This document shows, piece after piece, positions 13,388 through 14,627 of a stretch of 14,627 bases of DNA (positions within the stretch are counted from its first letter, which is position 1; every line of letters begins with the position of its first letter). The translations under genes were made by a program, and so were the position numbers. This DNA comes from DATEDA01 sp035286595. Its GTDB lineage: Bacteria; Pseudomonadota; Gammaproteobacteria; Burkholderiales; SG8-39. The notes under the pieces are model-generated. The model was not told where the DNA came from, made no database searches, and worked only from the letters and a program-made list of their open reading frames with translations. The DNA is taken from positions 1-14,627 of the forward strand of contig DATEDA010000016.1 of NCBI GenBank assembly GCA_035286595.1. The letters are read 5' to 3'.

Positions 13388-14359
13388 ATGAGAACCTTGC
13401 TTCATGCTCTCTGCGGCGTCGCCGCGGCCGCGCTGTCAGTCGCCGCGCTGGCGCAGGACCCCGCCTATCCGACCCGGCCGATCCGGCTCGTGATGCCGAA
13501 CGCCCCCGGGAGCTCGATCGACACCGTCGGGCGCATCGTCGCCGCCCGGCTGGGCGAGCAGCTCGGCCAGCCCATCGTGATCGAGAATCGCGCCGGCGCG
13601 AGCGGCGCGATCGGGATGGAGCTCGGCAAGAACGCGCCGCCCGACGGCTACACGCTGACGGTCGCGTCCGCGAGCAACATGGGGATCGCGCCACTGGTGC
13701 AGAAGAACATCGCCTACGACCCGGTGAACGACTTCGCGTTCATCACCACGTTCGTAGTCATGCCGAACGTGCTCGTGGTGAACCCGGGGCTGCCGATCCG
13801 CAACGTCCAGGAGCTGATCGACTACTGCCGCGCGAACGTCGGGCGCGTCAACATGTCCTCCGCCGGGCCCGGCGCGGCGAGCCACCTCGGCGGCGTCCTG
13901 CTCCTGCAGATGGGCAAGTTCGAGTCGCTGCACGTGCCGTACAAGGGTGGCGGGCCGTCGATGGCGTCGGTGATGGCCGGCGAATCGCACTGGTCGATCG
14001 CGCCCGCGCCGGCGGCGATGGCGGCGGTCAAGGGCGGGCGGCTGCGCGCGATCGCGCACAGCCTGCCGCAGCGCGGCGGGTTGTTCAGCGACATGCCGGC
14101 GGTGGCGGAGACGGTGGTCGGCTACGACTACAGCGGGTGGGCGGGCGTGGTGGCACCGAAAGCCACGCCGAAGCCGATCCTGGACAAGGTGCACGCCGCG
14201 CTTGCGCGGACGGTGAGCGAGCCCGCGGTCAAGGAGGCGCTCGGGAATCAGGGCGCCGAGGTGTCGATCCGCTCGCCGGAGGCGTTCAGGAAGTTCGTGG
14301 AAGAGGACCTGGCGCGGAACGTCGTGGCGGTGAAGGCCGCCGGGCTCAGGGTCGAGTGA
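13388..14359 (+). CDS. Bug-family (TctC) periplasmic solute-binding protein
   Basis: This 323-residue extracytoplasmic binding protein belongs to the tripartite tricarboxylate transporter family, which binds carboxylates and related small molecules in the periplasm. Residues 1-22 form a signal peptide ending in ALA before QDPAYP. The mature start YPTRPIRLVMPNAPGSSIDTVGR, given here as overlapping parts of residues 27-49, is typical, as are ENRAGASGAIG (61-71), PPDGYTL (84-90), the HVPYKGGGPSM segment and WAGVVAPKATPKPI. The ATG has an AGGAG ribosome binding site ending 2-3 nt upstream of it, slightly close. No TctA or TctB membrane gene is nearby, as is common for Bug proteins, which are greatly expanded in Burkholderiales. 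The ligand cannot be read from sequence. Its stop overlaps the end of the convergent gene by 14 bp. Confidence 0.92.
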   Translation: MRTLLHALCGVAAAALSVAALAQDPAYPTRPIRLVMPNAPGSSIDTVGRIVAARLGEQLGQPIVIENRAGASGAIGMELGKNAPPDGYTLTVASASNMGIAPLVQKNIAYDPVNDFAFITTFVVMPNVLVVNPGLPIRNVQELIDYCRANVGRVNMSSAGPGAASHLGGVLLLQMGKFESLHVPYKGGGPSMASVMAGESHWSIAPAPAAMAAVKGGRLRAIAHSLPQRGGLFSDMPAVAETVVGYDYSGWAGVVAPKATPKPILDKVHAALARTVSEPAVKEALGNQGAEVSIRSPEAFRKFVEEDLARNVVAVKAAGLRVE

Positions 14360-14627
14360 CCACGGGCGGCGTGACCCACTGCCGGACCGGTTGCCCGGCA
14401 CCCCGCTCGTAGATCAGTGTCGCCTCCTGCTCGGCGGGTGCGGCGCGCCGGGCGGTGATCTCGAGCACCTTCGGCATCGCCGCCGCGCGCGCGGCCTCCG
14501 CTTCGGCGGCGGCGGCGCGAGCCTTCTCGAGCTCCGCCAGCGCGGTGCGGTACGCCGCCCGCATCTCCTCGGTGAGCCGCCCTTCGGCCTCGGCGGTACG
14601 CATCTCTCTCAGCAGCGCGTCGATCCG
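14346..14627 (-). CDS. C-terminal part of an unidentified coiled-coil-rich protein (partial)
   Basis: The frame is open from the window edge to a TGA at 14346 and gives about 93 residues. A methionine lies at 14603, but the codons upstream (encoding RIDALLRE) continue the same helical pattern, so the gene probably begins outside the window. Roughly the first half is a charged coiled coil rich in Ala, Glu and Arg (for example EEMRAAYRTALAELEKARAA). The end is shorter beta-like sequence (ATLIYERGAGQPVRQWV). Codon third positions are strongly G/C, which supports real coding. It converges on the Bug gene with a 14-bp overlap. No family was recognised. Confidence 0.5.
   Translation of the reverse strand, partial: RIDALLREMRTAEAEGRLTEEMRAAYRTALAELEKARAAAAEAEAARAAAMPKVLEITARRAAPAEQEATLIYERGAGQPVRQWVTPPVVTRP

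Noticed and set aside
11361..13391. Plus-strand open frame of about 680 codons opposite the RNase Z-like gene and rtcA
   Set aside because: Antisense shadow with Arg/Ala/Glu-rich composition; the minus strand has intact catalytic motifs for both genes.
1..14627. CRISPR array, tRNA/rRNA genes, insertion sequences, prophage or attachment sites
   Set aside because: No regularly spaced direct repeats, recognisable RNA genes, transposase or integrase motifs were seen on either strand by eye.

Overview
The window is GC-rich DNA with dense, mostly co-directional genes, short or overlapping gene junctions and frequent GTG/TTG starts. The gene set (a Bug-type solute-binding protein, a biosynthetic arginine decarboxylase, class I fructose-bisphosphatase, a xi-class glutathione transferase) points to a proteobacterium, most likely a betaproteobacterium of Burkholderiales type. 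This is inferred from family content and composition; there is no rRNA or other direct marker.

Layout, left to right. (1) Positions 1-75 hold the 3' end of an unidentified plus-strand gene. (2) 90-1068, minus strand: a ribbon-helix-helix protein overlapping a Fic-domain protein, read as a toxin-antitoxin pair. Upstream of it (1114-1159) is a strong sigma-70-type promoter whose -35 box lies inside a perfect 10-bp-arm inverted repeat, a good candidate autoregulatory operator. (3) 1174-6397, minus strand: a polyamine operon in the order speA, carboxy(nor)spermidine dehydrogenase, nspC, agmatinase. The four products would make putrescine from arginine via agmatine, then spermidine (or norspermidine) through the carboxylated intermediate, using aspartate semialdehyde instead of decarboxylated S-adenosylmethionine. 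(4) 6583-11238, minus strand: a tightly packed series of five genes, namely fructose-1,6-bisphosphatase, a small exported FG-GAP-like protein, an FAH-superfamily hydratase, a glutathionyl-hydroquinone reductase and a TTC38-like TPR protein. Several neighbours overlap by 4-16 bp. (5) 11265-13349, minus strand: RNA 3'-terminal phosphate cyclase (rtcA) followed 9 nt later by an RNase Z-like metallo-beta-lactamase protein. (6) 13388-14359, plus strand: a Bug/TctC periplasmic binding protein, divergent from rtcA. (7) 14346-14627, minus strand: the 3' end of an unidentified coiled-coil-rich gene, converging on and overlapping the Bug gene.

The polyamine operon is the best-supported functional unit. 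The Fic/RHH pair with its operator, and the rtcA/RNase Z-like pair lacking rtcB, are the two places most worth a second look. No tRNA, rRNA, CRISPR array, insertion sequence or prophage gene was seen. The long open frames on the plus strand opposite the polyamine, middle and rtcA regions are antisense shadows of real genes in GC-rich DNA.
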